Notes: a model not told the origin generated them from the sequence alone. DNA of 64,000 nt from Planctomonas deserti (GCF_003067705.1 NZ_QANL01000001.1:248001-312000), one strand, 5' to 3'; counted from the first letter of the stretch, positions 1 to 9,058 are shown. A program made the numbers and translations.

Positions 1-1
1 C

Positions 2-925
2 ATCGACGCGGCGGAGTCCGGCAAGCAGGTGCTCGCGCTCGTCGAGATCAAGGCCCGCTTCGACGAGCAGAACAACATCAGCTGGGCGCGCAAGCTCGAG
101 AAGGCCGGCGTGCACGTCGTCTACGGCCTGGTCGGGCTGAAGACCCACTGCAAGCTCGCCCTCGTGGTGCGGAACGAGAAGGGGCGCCTGCGCCACTACA
201 GCCACATCGGCACCGGCAACTACAACCCGAAGACGAGTCGCATCTACGAGGACCTCGGCCTGCTCACCGCGGACGACACCGTCGGCAAGGACCTCACCCG
301 CCTGTTCAACGAGCTGTCCGGGTACGCCATCGAGAAGAAGTTCAAGCGCCTCCTCGTCGCCCCGCTGCACCTGCGGAAGGGGCTGCTCAAGCGCATCGCG
401 ATCGAGACGAAGAACGCCCAGGAGGGCAAGCCGAGCGGCATCCAGATCAAGGTCAACTCGATCGTCGACGAGGCCATCATCGACGCGCTGTACCGCGCGA
501 GCGCGGCGGGCGTGCCGATCGACATCTGGGTGCGCGGCATCTGCGCGGTGAAGCCCGGCCAGGCGGGCCTGAGCGAGAACATCCGCGTGCGCTCCATCCT
601 CGGCCGCTACCTCGAGCACTCCCGCGTGTTCTCCTTCGTCAACGACGGCGACAAGCAGATGTACATCGGCAGCGCCGACATGATGCACCGCAACCTCGAC
701 CGCCGGGTCGAGGCGCTCGTGCGGCTGGTCGACCCGGACCAGATCAAGGAGATCGACCACCTCTTCGAGCTCGCCATGGCGCCGACCACGTCGTCCTGGT
801 GGCTCGACGAGACCGGCATCTGGACCAGGCACCACCTGGACGACGAGGGCACCGTGCTCGACGACATGCAGAACCGGGTCATGTACCAGGTGTCGCGGAG
901 GCGGCGCTCCGGTGCCTTCCGGTGA
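2..925 (+). CDS. ppk1: Polyphosphate kinase 1, C-terminal part (5' end outside window)
   Basis: Polyphosphate kinase reversibly transfers the terminal phosphate of ATP to polyphosphate. The frame is open from the first bases of the window, so the start lies upstream. The visible 300 or so residues correspond to the two C-terminal phospholipase-D-like lobes of PPK1. The [13 protein letters not shown] stretch contains the histidine that is autophosphorylated in the family, followed by [20 protein letters not shown]. The second conserved histidine lies in [10 protein letters not shown], followed by [20 protein letters not shown]. These are diagnostic PPK1 signatures. The stop codon overlaps the start of the downstream mutT1 gene by 14 bases, so the two are probably co-transcribed. 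The same ppk1/mutT1 neighbourhood exists in mycobacteria. Family assignment is very secure. Confidence 0.96.
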   Translation: MDAAESGKQVLALVEIKARFDEQNNISWARKLEKAGVHVVYGLVGLKTHCKLALVVRNEKGRLRHYSHIGTGNYNPKTSRIYEDLGLLTADDTVGKDLTRLFNELSGYAIEKKFKRLLVAPLHLRKGLLKRIAIETKNAQEGKPSGIQIKVNSIVDEAIIDALYRASAAGVPIDIWVRGICAVKPGQAGLSENIRVRSILGRYLEHSRVFSFVNDGDKQMYIGSADMMHRNLDRRVEALVRLVDPDQIKEIDHLFELAMAPTTSSWWLDETGIWTRHHLDDEGTVLDDMQNRVMYQVSRRRRSGAFR

Positions 926-1883
926 TGGGGGCCGGCGCCTGAGCACGGCCGACGGGGTCGTCTACGCGGCCGGCGCGGTCGTGTGGCGGCGCATCGGCGA
1001 CGACGTGCAGGTCCTGGTCATCCACCGCACCCAGCACAAGGACTTCAGCCTGCCGAAGGGCAAGCTCGACCCCGGCGAGGCGCTGCCCCAGACCGCCGTG
1101 CGCGAGGTGTTCGAGGAGACCGGCCTGCGCGTGTTCCTCGGCACCCCGCTCGGCGCCGTGGAGTACCCGATCCCGAACGGGCGCACCAAGGAGGTGCACT
1201 ACTGGGCCGCGGAGGCGACGAAGAAGGCCGTCGCAGAGTCGACGTTCACGCCCAACAAAGAGGTGGACGGGCTCGACTGGCTGCCCATCCCGACCGCGCT
1301 CGCGCTGCTGACCTACGCGAGCGACATCGACGTGCTGCAACTCTTCGCCGACCAGCTCGACCGCGGGGTCGAGCGCACGTTCGCCCTGATCGTGCTGCGA
1401 CACGGCAAGGCCGTGCAGCCCTACGAGTGGGACGGCCCCGACGCATCCCGCCCGCTGAAGCCGCGCGGTCGGCGCCAGGCCGGCGCGATCGTCCCCACGC
1501 TCGAGACGTTCGGGCCGCGCGTGCTCATCAGCAGCACCGCGACCCGGTGCATCGAGACGCTGCAGCCCACCGCGGAGGCCCTGGGCCTCGAAATCCGGAC
1601 GACGGCCGGGATCAGCCAGGACGCCTACGAGGAGCACGGCGGGTCGGTGCGGGACATCGTGGAGAGGCGCATCGAGCGGCGGAAGACCGCCGTGCTGTGC
1701 AGCCACAGTCCGGTGCTCCCGGAGATCCTGCACGAGATCGCGGTGCTCACCGAGACGCGCTCCGCGCTGCGGCTCACCCGGGCCGGGATGCTGAGCCCGG
1801 CGGAGTTCACCGTCGTGCACCTCTCCGCCGACGACCCGACGCTGGGCATCGCGGCGATCGAGACCCACTCCCCGAAGGAGTAG
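912..1883 (+). CDS. mutT1: MutT1-type Nudix hydrolase fused to histidine phosphatase domain
   Basis: The 323-residue protein has an N-terminal Nudix domain (about 12-150) and a C-terminal histidine phosphatase (SixA/PGAM-like) domain (about 155-315). The Nudix box runs from G50 to L72 and contains REVFEETGL. The phosphatase RHG triad is at 163-165, and a second catalytic histidine lies in CSHSPVLPE. This architecture and length match mycobacterial MutT1, which hydrolyses 8-oxo-(d)GTP and diadenosine polyphosphates; the histidine phosphatase half may act on the products. The start is taken as GTG at 912 because the Nudix fold begins soon after it and no ATG is available in frame nearby. The gene overlaps ppk1. 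Substrate assignment is by family, not from the sequence. Confidence 0.9.
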   Translation: MPSGDGGRRLSTADGVVYAAGAVVWRRIGDDVQVLVIHRTQHKDFSLPKGKLDPGEALPQTAVREVFEETGLRVFLGTPLGAVEYPIPNGRTKEVHYWAAEATKKAVAESTFTPNKEVDGLDWLPIPTALALLTYASDIDVLQLFADQLDRGVERTFALIVLRHGKAVQPYEWDGPDASRPLKPRGRRQAGAIVPTLETFGPRVLISSTATRCIETLQPTAEALGLEIRTTAGISQDAYEEHGGSVRDIVERRIERRKTAVLCSHSPVLPEILHEIAVLTETRSALRLTRAGMLSPAEFTVVHLSADDPTLGIAAIETHSPKE

Positions 1884-1910
1884 GAGAGCCGGCGGTCTCG
1901 GTCCCACGGT

Positions 1911-2217
1911 CCTCCACGGTCCCTGAGCCTGTCGAAGGGACGCGACGAACCCCGAGACCCAGCACCGCTCTCGTCGCTTCGACGAGAGCAGCGACCGTAC
2001 CTGCTTGTGCGCGTCTCCTCCACGGTCCCTGAGCCTGTCGAAGGGACGCGACGAACCCGGGACCCAGCATCGCTCTCGTCGTTCCGACGAGCTCAGCGAC
2101 CGTACGTGTTGATGCGCGTCTCCTCCACGGTCCCTGAGCCTGTCGAAGGGACGCGAGGAACCCCGGGACCCAGCACCGATCCCGTCGCTTCGACGAGCTC
2201 AGCGACCGTACGCGTCC
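1911..2217. repeat. Three tandem ~106-bp units of dispersed palindromic repeat (family A)
   Basis: Three near-identical units begin with GGTCCCTGAGCCTGTCGAAG at 1918, 2024 and 2129, a period of 105-106 bp. Each unit also carries, about 45 nt further on, an imperfect inverse copy ending in GAGCTCAGCGACC or a close variant. Each unit can therefore fold into a long imperfect hairpin. The same core recurs near 11.7, 13.4, 25.3 and 53.9 kb, always between genes. The array fills most of the 500-bp gap between mutT1 and pstS, and no gene is visible in it. Confidence 0.9.
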
Positions 2218-2270
2218 AGGTTCATCCTGCTCGTCAGCCCTCGGCGAACGCGGCCGCGGAGCGCCGTCCT

Positions 2271-2315
2271 GTTCACCTTCCGTTAACCGTGACGGACGAC
2301 TCTCGTTAACCGTCC
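2271..2315 (+). promoter_or_regulatory. PHO-box-like direct repeats upstream of pstS (candidate PhoP site)
   Basis: GTTCACCTTCC at 2271 is followed exactly 11 bp later by GTTAACCGTGA at 2282, and another unit, GTTAACCGTCC, lies at 2305. Actinobacterial PhoP recognises 11-bp direct repeats whose first seven bases resemble GTTCACC. The units end 67 bp before the pstS start codon. Repeat structure and context fit PhoP activation of pst under phosphate starvation. The binding itself is inferred. Confidence 0.82.
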
Positions 2316-2382
2316 GGATTAGCGTGCGGCGAGGGCCTGCACCGGCCCACACAGTCCTGACATCAAACCCGGAAGGCCACTT

Positions 2383-3495
2383 TTGAACATCACGCGTTTC
2401 GGAGGGGTGACGGCTCTTGCCGCCGTCGCCGCTCTTGCCCTGACCTCGTGCGCAGCGAACGAGACCGGTGGCGCCGCCCCCGCCGCCTCCGAAGGCAGCA
2501 CCGACGGCGGCTCCGCCCTGTCGGGCACGCTCGTCGGAATCGGCGCATCCTCGCAGGGCTCCGCCCAGGAGGCCTGGCGCGCGGCGTTCCAGACCGCGAA
2601 CCCCGAAGTGACCGTCGAGTACTCCCCCGACGGCTCCGGCGCGGGCCGTGAGGCGTTCATCGCCGGTGGCGCCGACTTCGCCGGCTCCGACCGCGCGCTG
2701 AACGAGGAGGAGCTCGCCGGCACGTTCGGCAAGTGCGCCGAGGGCACCTCGGCCATCGACCTCCCCGTCTACATCTCCCCCATCGCGGTCATCTTCAACC
2801 TCGAGGGCGTCGACGAGCTGAACCTCGACCAGGCCACCCTCGCGGGCATCTTCGCCGGCACCATCACCACCTGGGACGCCCCCGAGATCGCGCAGCTCAA
2901 CCCCGAAGCGACGCTGCCCTCGTCGCCGATCACCGCCGTGCACCGCTCGGACGACTCCGGCACCACCGAGAATTTCACCGAGTACCTCCACGCCGTCGCC
3001 CCCGACGTCTGGACCGAGGAGGCTGACGGCGTCTGGCCCGAGTCCTTCGGCGGCGAGGCTGCGGCCCAGACCTCCGGTGTCGTCGACGCCGTGACCAACG
3101 GCAACGGCACCATCGGCTACGCGGACGCCTCGCGTGCCGGTGAGCTCGGCGTCGCGAAGATCAAGGTCGGCGAGGAGTTCGTCGAGTACTCCCCCGAGGC
3201 CGCCGCCGCGATCGTCGACGCCTCCCCCGAGGCCGAGGGCCGCGAGGAAAACGACATCGCGTTCGAGATCGACCGCACCTCCACCGAGGCCGGCGTCTAC
3301 CCGATCGTGCTCGTGAGCTACCTCATCACCTGCCAGGACTACCAGGACGACGAGACCGCCGCCCTGGTCAAGGCCTACGTCGGCTACGTCGCGAGCGAAG
3401 AGGGCCAGGCCGAGGCCGCGAGCACCGCGGGCATCGCGCCGCTGTCCTCCACGGTCTCCGCGCAGGTCTCCACCGCGATCGAGTCCATCAAGTAG
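2383..3495 (+). CDS. pstS: Phosphate ABC transporter substrate-binding lipoprotein PstS
   Basis: PstS binds inorganic phosphate outside the membrane and delivers it to PstC/PstA. The 370-residue product starts with a signal peptide ending in a lipobox (LTSC, cysteine 23), so it should be a lipid-anchored exported protein. The mature part contains the PstS-type segments GIGASSQGSAQEAW, SPDGSGAGREAF, FAGSDRALNEEEL and HRSDDSGTTENFTEYL, which include the phosphate-contacting Ser/Thr/Asp residues. TTG at 2383 is the chosen start: it gives a normal signal peptide and has a GGAAGG ribosome binding site. It is the first gene of pstSCAB behind the PHO-box-like array. A stem-loop follows it, consistent with higher expression of the binding protein than of the permeases. 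Confidence 0.96.
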   Translation: MNITRFGGVTALAAVAALALTSCAANETGGAAPAASEGSTDGGSALSGTLVGIGASSQGSAQEAWRAAFQTANPEVTVEYSPDGSGAGREAFIAGGADFAGSDRALNEEELAGTFGKCAEGTSAIDLPVYISPIAVIFNLEGVDELNLDQATLAGIFAGTITTWDAPEIAQLNPEATLPSSPITAVHRSDDSGTTENFTEYLHAVAPDVWTEEADGVWPESFGGEAAAQTSGVVDAVTNGNGTIGYADASRAGELGVAKIKVGEEFVEYSPEAAAAIVDASPEAEGREENDIAFEIDRTSTEAGVYPIVLVSYLITCQDYQDDETAALVKAYVGYVASEEGQAEAASTAGIAPLSSTVSAQVSTAIESIK

Positions 3496-3507
3496 CACCG
3501 CCCCCCG

Positions 3508-3544
3508 TGCCCGCCCCGTTGCGCTCTGCGCGGCGGGGCGGGCA
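3508..3544 (+). terminator. Intercistronic stem-loop between pstS and pstC
   Basis: TGCCCGCCCCG at 3508-3518 pairs with CGGGGCGGGCA at 3534-3544. An inner GCGC stem leaves a 3-nt loop, giving about 17 bp in all. There is no T-tract, so it more likely stabilises the pstS message or attenuates transcription into pstC than fully terminates it. Confidence 0.7.
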
Positions 3545-3615
3545 TCCTCGGGTTCAGGGATGCTACCCATCCCGCTCCCGAGCCAGCCTGATCACCCGAT
3601 GAACCAGGGAATCGA

Positions 3616-4560
3616 ATGACTGCCGTCGCCAAGACCCCCACCGCGATCAAAGCCAAGCAGAGGCCGGGCGACCGGGTCTTCTCCGCAAGCACCGTCTTCG
3701 CGGGAAGCCTCATCCTCGTCATCCTCGCGGCTGTCGCGCTCTTCCTCATCGCCCAGAGCGTGCCGGCCTTCGCCGCCGACCCCGCGGACATCGTCGGCGG
3801 CGAGGGCTTCTGGTCCTACGTCGCGCCGCTCGCCTTCGGCACCGTGTGGGGCGCGATCATCGCGCTCGCCATCGCCGTGCCGCTCTCGATCGGCATCGCG
3901 CTGTTCATCTCGCACTACGCGCCGCGGAGACTGGCGTCGCCGCTCGGCTACGTCATCGACCTGCTCGCCGCCGTGCCCTCCGTGGTCTACGGGCTCTGGG
4001 GCATCGGCGTGCTCGCCCCCGCGGTCGTGCCCTTCTACCTCTGGCTGACCGAGAACCTCGGCTGGTTCCCGCTCTTCTCCGGGCCGGTCTCCGGAACGGG
4101 CCGCACGATCCTCACCGTGGCCGTCGTGCTCGCGGTCATGATCCTGCCCATCATCACCGCCCTCTCCCGCGAGATCTTCCTGCAGACGCCGCGCCTGCAC
4201 GAGGAGGCCGCGCTCGCCCTCGGCGCCACGCGCTGGGAGATGATCCGCATCGCCGTGCTGCCGTTCGGCCGCCCCGGCATCGTGTCGGCCTCCATGCTCG
4301 GCCTCGGCCGCGCACTCGGCGAGACGATGGCGGTCGCGATCATCCTCTCCCCCGCCGCCATCGTGAAGTTCGCCCTGCTGCAGCAGCAGAACCCGAACAC
4401 CATCGCGGCGAACATCGCGCTCAGCTTCCCCGAGTCCTTCGGGCTCGGCACCAACACCCTCATCGCGTCCGGGCTGATGCTCTTCGTGATCACCCTCGTG
4501 GTCAACTCGATCGCCCGGTACATCGTCAACCGCCGCAAGGCCTTCTCGGGAGCGAACTGA
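3616..4560 (+). CDS. pstC: Phosphate ABC transporter permease PstC
   Basis: This 314-residue inner-membrane permease is one half of the phosphate channel. It has about six hydrophobic segments, the first at roughly residues 27-50. The cytoplasmic EAA loop that docks onto the ATPase reads EEAALALGATRWEMIRIAVLPFGRPGI, about residues 201-227. YAPRRLASPLGYVIDLLAAVPSVVYGLWG is typical of PstC. ATG at 3616 is preceded by a GGGAAT ribosome-binding region and by the pstS-pstC stem-loop. The stop codon overlaps the pstA start in ATGA, indicating translational coupling. Confidence 0.95.
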   Translation: MTAVAKTPTAIKAKQRPGDRVFSASTVFAGSLILVILAAVALFLIAQSVPAFAADPADIVGGEGFWSYVAPLAFGTVWGAIIALAIAVPLSIGIALFISHYAPRRLASPLGYVIDLLAAVPSVVYGLWGIGVLAPAVVPFYLWLTENLGWFPLFSGPVSGTGRTILTVAVVLAVMILPIITALSREIFLQTPRLHEEAALALGATRWEMIRIAVLPFGRPGIVSASMLGLGRALGETMAVAIILSPAAIVKFALLQQQNPNTIAANIALSFPESFGLGTNTLIASGLMLFVITLVVNSIARYIVNRRKAFSGAN

Positions 4561-5639
4561 TGGCCGTCACGACCGGGGCGCGCCCCTTCGCCAACTCACT
4601 GACCGCCGGCCGACTCCCGCGCGGCGCGACCTTCGGGGTGCTCGCCGCCAGCTGGCTCGTGCTGCTCGTCGTCTTCCTGCTGCTGCAGATGGGCGGCGTG
4701 ACCGAGAACTACAACCTGGTCGGCGCCCTCGTGCTCGGCACGGTGCTCTTTGCGGTCACGCTCTTCGCGGTGTCGTTCGCGGTCGAGGGCTCGCGCCTCG
4801 CGAAGGACCGGCTCGCCACCATCCTGGTGACCTGCGCCTTCGTGCTCGCCCTCATCCCGCTCGTGAGCCTCGTGTTCACGGTCGTCACCTTCGGTGCCGC
4901 GCGCTTCGACCCCCAGTTCTTCAGCTACTCGATGCGCAACGTCGTCGGCCAGGGCGGCGGCGCCATTCACGCGATCATCGGCACGGTGGTGATCACGCTG
5001 GCCGCCGCGGCCATGAGCGTGCCGATCGGCATGCTCACCGCGATCTACCTCGTGGAGTACGGCCGCGGCCGCCTCGCCCAGGCCATCACCTTCCTCGTCG
5101 ACGTGATGACGGGCATCCCGTCCATCGTCGCCGGCCTGTTCGCCTACGCCCTGTTCGTGCTCTTCACCGAGCCCGGCGTGCGCATGGGCTTCGGTGGCGC
5201 GGTCGCCCTGTCGGTGCTGATGATCCCGATCGTCGTGCGCTCCACCGAGGAGATGCTGAAGCTCGTGCCGAACGAGCTCCGCGAGGCCTCCTACGCCCTC
5301 GGCGTTCCGAAGTGGCTCACCATCGTCAAGGTCGTGCTGCCCACCTCGCTGGCCGGCATCCTGACCGGTGTCACGCTGGCAATCGCCCGCGTCATCGGCG
5401 AGACGGCCCCGCTGCTCATCATCGCCGGCTTCACCGCCAGCGTGAACTACAACCTGTTCAGCGACCGCATGATGACCCTGCCGGTGTTCGTCTACAACCA
5501 GTACGTCTCGCAGGGTCAGGACGCTCAGGCGTACATCGACCGCGCCTGGACCGGCGCGCTCGTGCTGATCCTGATCGTCATGCTGCTCAACCTCATCGCG
5601 CGCATCGTGGCGCGGGTGTTCGCCCCCAAGTCCCGCTAG
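4560..5639 (+). CDS. pstA: Phosphate ABC transporter permease PstA
   Basis: This is the second permease of the Pst complex, 359 residues when started at the ATG overlapping the pstC stop. The frame is open far upstream inside pstC, but that part has no membrane character and is rejected. Hydrophobic segments begin near residue 25. The EAA loop contains [27 protein letters not shown], and [34 protein letters not shown] is the PstA counterpart of the PstC signature. The N-terminal 120 residues carry extra membrane segments, as in other actinobacterial PstA proteins. Confidence 0.95.
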   Translation: MAVTTGARPFANSLTAGRLPRGATFGVLAASWLVLLVVFLLLQMGGVTENYNLVGALVLGTVLFAVTLFAVSFAVEGSRLAKDRLATILVTCAFVLALIPLVSLVFTVVTFGAARFDPQFFSYSMRNVVGQGGGAIHAIIGTVVITLAAAAMSVPIGMLTAIYLVEYGRGRLAQAITFLVDVMTGIPSIVAGLFAYALFVLFTEPGVRMGFGGAVALSVLMIPIVVRSTEEMLKLVPNELREASYALGVPKWLTIVKVVLPTSLAGILTGVTLAIARVIGETAPLLIIAGFTASVNYNLFSDRMMTLPVFVYNQYVSQGQDAQAYIDRAWTGALVLILIVMLLNLIARIVARVFAPKSR

Positions 5640-5667
5640 CCCGCACCGCACCCGAGAAGGAACCGAA

Positions 5668-6447
5668 GTGTCCAAGCGCATCGAAGTCAACGACCTCAAC
5701 GTCTACTACGGCAAGTTCAAGGCCGTCGAGGACGTCTCCCTCACCATCGAGCCCCGCACCGTCACCGCCTTCATCGGCCCGTCCGGCTGCGGCAAGTCCA
5801 CCTTCCTGCGCACCCTGAACCGCATGCACGAGGTCATCCCCGGCGCCTATGTCGAGGGCGACGTGCTCATCGACGGCAACAACCTCTACGGCCAGGGCGT
5901 CGACCCCGTGCTCGTGCGCCGCCAGGTCGGCATGGTCTTCCAGCGCCCGAACCCGTTCCCCACCATGTCGATCAAGGACAACGTGCTCGCGGGCGTAAAG
6001 CTCAACAACCGCCGCATGTCGAAGAACGACGCGGACGACCTGGCCGAGCGCTCGCTGCGCGGCGCGAACCTGTGGAACGAGGTCAAGGACCGCCTCGACA
6101 AGCCCGGCTCCGGCCTCTCCGGCGGCCAGCAGCAACGCCTCTGCATCGCCCGCGCCATCGCGGTGCAACCGGACGTCGTGCTGATGGACGAGCCGTGCTC
6201 CGCCCTCGACCCGATCTCGACCCTCGCGATCGAGGACCTCATCGAGGAGCTCAAGCAGGACTACACGATCGTGATCGTGACGCACAACATGCAGCAGGCC
6301 AGCCGCGTCTCCGACCGCACCGCGTTCTTCAACATCGCGGGCACCGGCAAGCCGGGCAAGCTCATCGAGTACGACGACACCGACACCATCTTCTCCAAGC
6401 CCAGCGTCCAGGCCACCGAGGACTACGTTTCCGGCCGCTTCGGCTGA
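5668..6447 (+). CDS. pstB: Phosphate ABC transporter ATP-binding protein PstB
   Basis: PstB is the ATPase of the Pst importer. In the 259-residue protein the Walker A motif GPSGCGKST is at 37-45, the Q-loop in [12 protein letters not shown] near 88-98, the ABC signature LSGGQQQR at 150-157, and Walker B VVLMDEP at 170-176, with the switch histidine in VTHNMQQA. Length and RPNPFP are typical of PstB. GTG at 5668 is the start, with GAAGGA a few bases upstream. It closes the pstSCAB operon before a strong terminator. No phoU gene is seen nearby. Confidence 0.96.
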   Translation: MSKRIEVNDLNVYYGKFKAVEDVSLTIEPRTVTAFIGPSGCGKSTFLRTLNRMHEVIPGAYVEGDVLIDGNNLYGQGVDPVLVRRQVGMVFQRPNPFPTMSIKDNVLAGVKLNNRRMSKNDADDLAERSLRGANLWNEVKDRLDKPGSGLSGGQQQRLCIARAIAVQPDVVLMDEPCSALDPISTLAIEDLIEELKQDYTIVIVTHNMQQASRVSDRTAFFNIAGTGKPGKLIEYDDTDTIFSKPSVQATEDYVSGRFG

Positions 6448-6462
6448 TCCCGCACTCCCCCC

Positions 6463-6510
6463 AAAACGCCGATCCCGGCTCCTCACCCGAGGAGCCGGGA
6501 TCGGCGTTTT
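6463..6510. terminator. Strong bidirectional terminator after pstB
   Basis: A perfect 20-bp inverted repeat (6463-6482 and 6491-6510) with an 8-nt loop begins AAAACGCC and ends GGCGTTTT. It therefore has an A-tract and a T-tract on opposite sides and could terminate both the pst operon and the convergent anti-sigma gene. Confidence 0.9.
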
Positions 6511-6655
6511 CGGGCAGGGGGACGGGATCGGCGTGGCCGCGGTGGAAGGGCAGGGCACGTCAACCCGGCGCAGGCGACGCGGCTGAGGCAACGCGGGGTA
6601 GGCACGGCTCGGGTCTGGCCCGGCTCGCGTCGGGCCCGTCTACACGCAGGACGCG

Positions 6656-7627
6656 TCAGGCGCGGTTCAGCAGGACGATCGGCTTGGTCGTCGGGGCCTC
6701 GGAGCCCGGTTCCGGCTCCACGGTCACGCCCACGGTGCCGCCACGGCCCAGCGAGCCGTCGAGCAGGTGGTAGACGAGGCCGTCCGTCTCGGTGCGGAAG
6801 GTTCCGGCGGGGGTCGCGGTGCCGGCCGAGTTGATGTACCAGGCCTCGTAGACGCTGTCCTCGGGAAGCGGCGCGAGCTGGTCGAAGACCACGACGGAGC
6901 GGTCGAGCTGCTCCGACCACACGAGCGTCGCCGTGCCGTCGCCCTCGACGTCCGCGCTGCGACGCTGAGCGTCGGGGGCGGCGTAGAGCTCGGCGAGCGC
7001 GGAGGCCTCCGCCTCCACCTGGGGGCTGTCGCCCTCGAAGAGGACGCCGACGGCCACTCCGCCCGCGAACAACGCAAGGGCCGCCGCTGCCGAGCCGAGC
7101 ACGAGTCCCGGGCGGGCGTACCAGCGGGAGCGGGCCCGGGCCTCAGCGGGCCCGGGAGTGGCTGCGTCGGCGGAGGCGTCCGCGGCCGGGGCGCGATCCG
7201 CAGGCGGGACGATCGGGATGGACGCGGAGAACGGGCGGGACTCGCGGCTCAGGGACGACGTGTGGGACACGTCATCACCGGCGGAGGTCGCGGCGGACCC
7301 GTCGCGCACGTCCGCGACGGCATCCGTGGAGCTGTCCGTCGAGGCGGCGGTCGGGGCGGTCGCCGCAGCGTCCGCGGGAAGCTGCGGGGTGCGCGCGATC
7401 TCCGCAAGAAGTCGTGCCCGCAGGGCGGCCGGGGGCGCGACCGGCCGGGTCGCGAGCCCCAGCTGGGCTGCGGTCCCGGAGAAGCCGTCGATCTCGTCCC
7501 GCAGGGCGGCCGAGTCGCGTGCGGCGGCGTCGATGTCCTCTACCTCGTGCGGCTCGAGGGCGTCGAGCGCGCGTGCGGCCGCGTTCGTGCGCACGTCGTC
7601 GTCGTGCGAACGGAGGTCGTCGTTCAT
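6656..7627 (-). CDS. rskA: Anti-sigma-K factor, RskA family
   Basis: This 323-residue single-pass membrane protein probably holds SigK inactive. The cytoplasmic N-terminal region (about 1-90) has the anti-sigma look AARALDALEPHEVEDIDAAARDSAALRDEI, then AALRARLLAEI. A long low-complexity linker follows. One transmembrane segment lies around 180-200 (GLVLGSAAAALALFAGGVAVGVLF). The C-terminal RskA domain contains DSVYEAWYIN and PAGTF. The ATG overlaps the sigma gene stop (ATGA), so the two are translated in tandem, as in most sigK-rskA loci. By analogy, release of SigK would involve regulated proteolysis. Confidence 0.88.
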   Translation of the reverse strand: MNDDLRSHDDDVRTNAAARALDALEPHEVEDIDAAARDSAALRDEIDGFSGTAAQLGLATRPVAPPAALRARLLAEIARTPQLPADAAATAPTAASTDSSTDAVADVRDGSAATSAGDDVSHTSSLSRESRPFSASIPIVPPADRAPAADASADAATPGPAEARARSRWYARPGLVLGSAAAALALFAGGVAVGVLFEGDSPQVEAEASALAELYAAPDAQRRSADVEGDGTATLVWSEQLDRSVVVFDQLAPLPEDSVYEAWYINSAGTATPAGTFRTETDGLVYHLLDGSLGRGGTVGVTVEPEPGSEAPTTKPIVLLNRA

Positions 7628-8265
7628 GACGCCACCCCCAGCTCGTCGCGCAGGCGAATCATGCCGTCGCGCAATCGCGTCTTCACGGTGCCGAGGGGGA
7701 TGCCCAGGTGGTCGGAGACCTCGCGCTGGGTGAGACCGCCGTAGTAGGCGAGGGTTACCGCCTCGCGCTGGGCATCGCTGAGCCGGGCGAGCGCCCGCGT
7801 CACGCGGACGTTCTCCAGGCGGATCTCCACCTGCTCCGCCACGTCGTCGTAGCCCTCGACGTGGTCGCGCACGCCGATGCGCATGTCGCGCTGACGACTG
7901 GCCTCGGACGCGCGGATGCGGTCGACCGCCCGGCGATGCGCCATGGTGAGGATCCAGGTGATGGCGGAGCCGCGTTCGGCGGCGTAGCGGGGCGCGTTCT
8001 GCCAGATCTCCAAGAACACCTCCTGCGTCACCTCCTCCGACTGTGCATGGTCGACCAGGAGGCGCTGTACGAGGCCGTGAACCCGCGATGAGGTCTGGTC
8101 GTAGAGCTCCGCGAAGGCGTCCTGGTCACCAAGCGCCACGCGCGCCAACAAATCCTCACGGGGCGCCGGGGCGGGTGAGCCCGAGCGCTCGCTTCGGTCG
8201 GTCTCCGCTGGCACGAGTGCAAGCATGTCAGAGATGGCCAGTTGTCGCAGCGCGGTCATGATCAC
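7624..8265 (-). CDS. sigK: ECF RNA polymerase sigma factor, SigK type
   Basis: This is a two-domain ECF sigma factor, 213 residues from the first possible ATG. Sigma-2 spans about 45-115 and includes DQDAFAELYDQTSSRVHGLV and ITWILTMAHRRAVDRIRASE; WLLTMAHRRAVDR is characteristic of SigK. Sigma-4 is at about 150-205 with the helix-turn-helix REVSDHLGIPLGTVKTRLRDG. The start is uncertain: ATG codons at 8265, 8259 and 8226 are in frame, and a candidate SigK-type promoter just upstream would favour one of the inner starts. It is followed directly by its anti-sigma gene. Confidence 0.88.
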   Translation of the reverse strand: MIMTALRQLAISDMLALVPAETDRSERSGSPAPAPREDLLARVALGDQDAFAELYDQTSSRVHGLVQRLLVDHAQSEEVTQEVFLEIWQNAPRYAAERGSAITWILTMAHRRAVDRIRASEASRQRDMRIGVRDHVEGYDDVAEQVEIRLENVRVTRALARLSDAQREAVTLAYYGGLTQREVSDHLGIPLGTVKTRLRDGMIRLRDELGVAS

Positions 8266-8270
8266 CAGTG

Positions 8271-8297
8271 GTTCGGAGCACAGCCCCCGGCGGATTG
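8271..8297 (-). promoter_or_regulatory. Candidate autoregulated SigK promoter
   Basis: Read on the minus strand, CAATCC (8292-8297) and CCGAAC (8271-8276) are separated by 15 bp. They resemble the published mycobacterial SigK consensus CCATCC / CCGAAT, whose spacing is usually 16-17. Transcription would begin within a few bases of the first sigK start codon. Short motifs in GC-rich DNA can occur by chance. Confidence 0.35.
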
Positions 8298-8392
8298 GTC
8301 CTCGCCGGGGCCGGCAGAAGCCGCCGCTTAACGGAGGAAACCGAGCCGCAGAAACGCCTCTCGGCGCGAGGCCGCTCGGAGCGGCAAATATT

Positions 8393-8421
8393 GGAGCCCG
8401 GGGTTACTGCGGCCCGGCTCC
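8393..8421 (-). terminator. Possible terminator after the conserved hypothetical gene
   Basis: On the minus strand, GGAGCC and GGGCTCC pair around a loop and are followed by AATATTT. It lies immediately after the stop codon of the gene at 8423-9052. The rest of the gap up to sigK holds only short GC-rich inverted repeats. Confidence 0.4.
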
Positions 8422-8422
8422 C

Positions 8423-9052
8423 CTATTCTAACCCGCCCATCCGCCAGAGGCGGGCGCAGGAGGTGAGTTCGGCGGCCGTTCGCGCCAGGCGAAGCGCCCG
8501 CTTCGTGAGCTCCGTCGCCCGCTCCGGCGTGATGACCTCGACGTCGTCGGCGATGCTCGTGCATCCCTCGGACGTGACCCGGCAGAACGCGGCGGCGCGG
8601 TCGAGGGCGACCGCGAAGTCCCCCTCGAACACGCCCCGCAGGATCTCGTCGGCGAGCTCGAGGATCTCGGTGGGGCCCGTCGGGGTCGAGGCGCCGGCGA
8701 CCACCTGGTCGATGGTCACCGAGATCTCGGAGCCGCGCTGGAACGTGAACGCGGTGCCCTCCGGATCCTGCCGGATCATCGCGCGGACGAGATAGAGCCG
8801 CCAGAGGGCGCCGGGAAGACTGCGGGGGCTCGACCGGGACCACAGCTCGGCGACCGCGTCGATCCCGTGCTCGTCCGTGTACTCCACCAGCCGGTTGAGC
8901 ACGGCGGGTTCCGGGTTGTCGCGCACCCGTCCCAGCAGGGCGTGGGCGGTGTCGTGCGCGATGCGGGAGATGGTGGCGGGATCCTCGCCGCCCTTCATCC
9001 CCTCGAACTTCGACCCCGAGAACTTGGTGGGCTTGTGGAACTCTTCGGTCAC
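8423..9052 (-). CDS. Conserved hypothetical protein
   Basis: This is a 209-residue soluble protein with no signal peptide, membrane segment or recognisable catalytic motif. It is rich in charged residues and probably mostly helical. Notable stretches are the N-terminal EEFHKPTKFSGSKFEGMKGGEDP and, near the end, FCRVTSEGCTSIADDVEVITPERATELTKRALRLARTAAELTSCARLWRMGG, with three cysteines. I recognise no family and assign no function. The start is GTG at 9052, because TAGGGT lies 6 nt upstream in a typical leaderless arrangement. It is divergent from tRNA-Lys. Confidence 0.75.
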   Translation of the reverse strand: MTEEFHKPTKFSGSKFEGMKGGEDPATISRIAHDTAHALLGRVRDNPEPAVLNRLVEYTDEHGIDAVAELWSRSSPRSLPGALWRLYLVRAMIRQDPEGTAFTFQRGSEISVTIDQVVAGASTPTGPTEILELADEILRGVFEGDFAVALDRAAAFCRVTSEGCTSIADDVEVITPERATELTKRALRLARTAAELTSCARLWRMGGLE

Positions 9053-9058
9053 CCGACA

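Noticed and set aside
1911-2217. Possible CRISPR or insertion sequence at the tandem repeats
   Set aside because: The whole 106-bp unit is repeated rather than alternating repeat and spacer, and there is no transposase or target duplication.
3846-4559. Upstream extension of the pstA frame
   Set aside because: It lies within pstC and gives Arg/His/Pro-rich sequence without membrane segments; the ATGA junction marks the true start.
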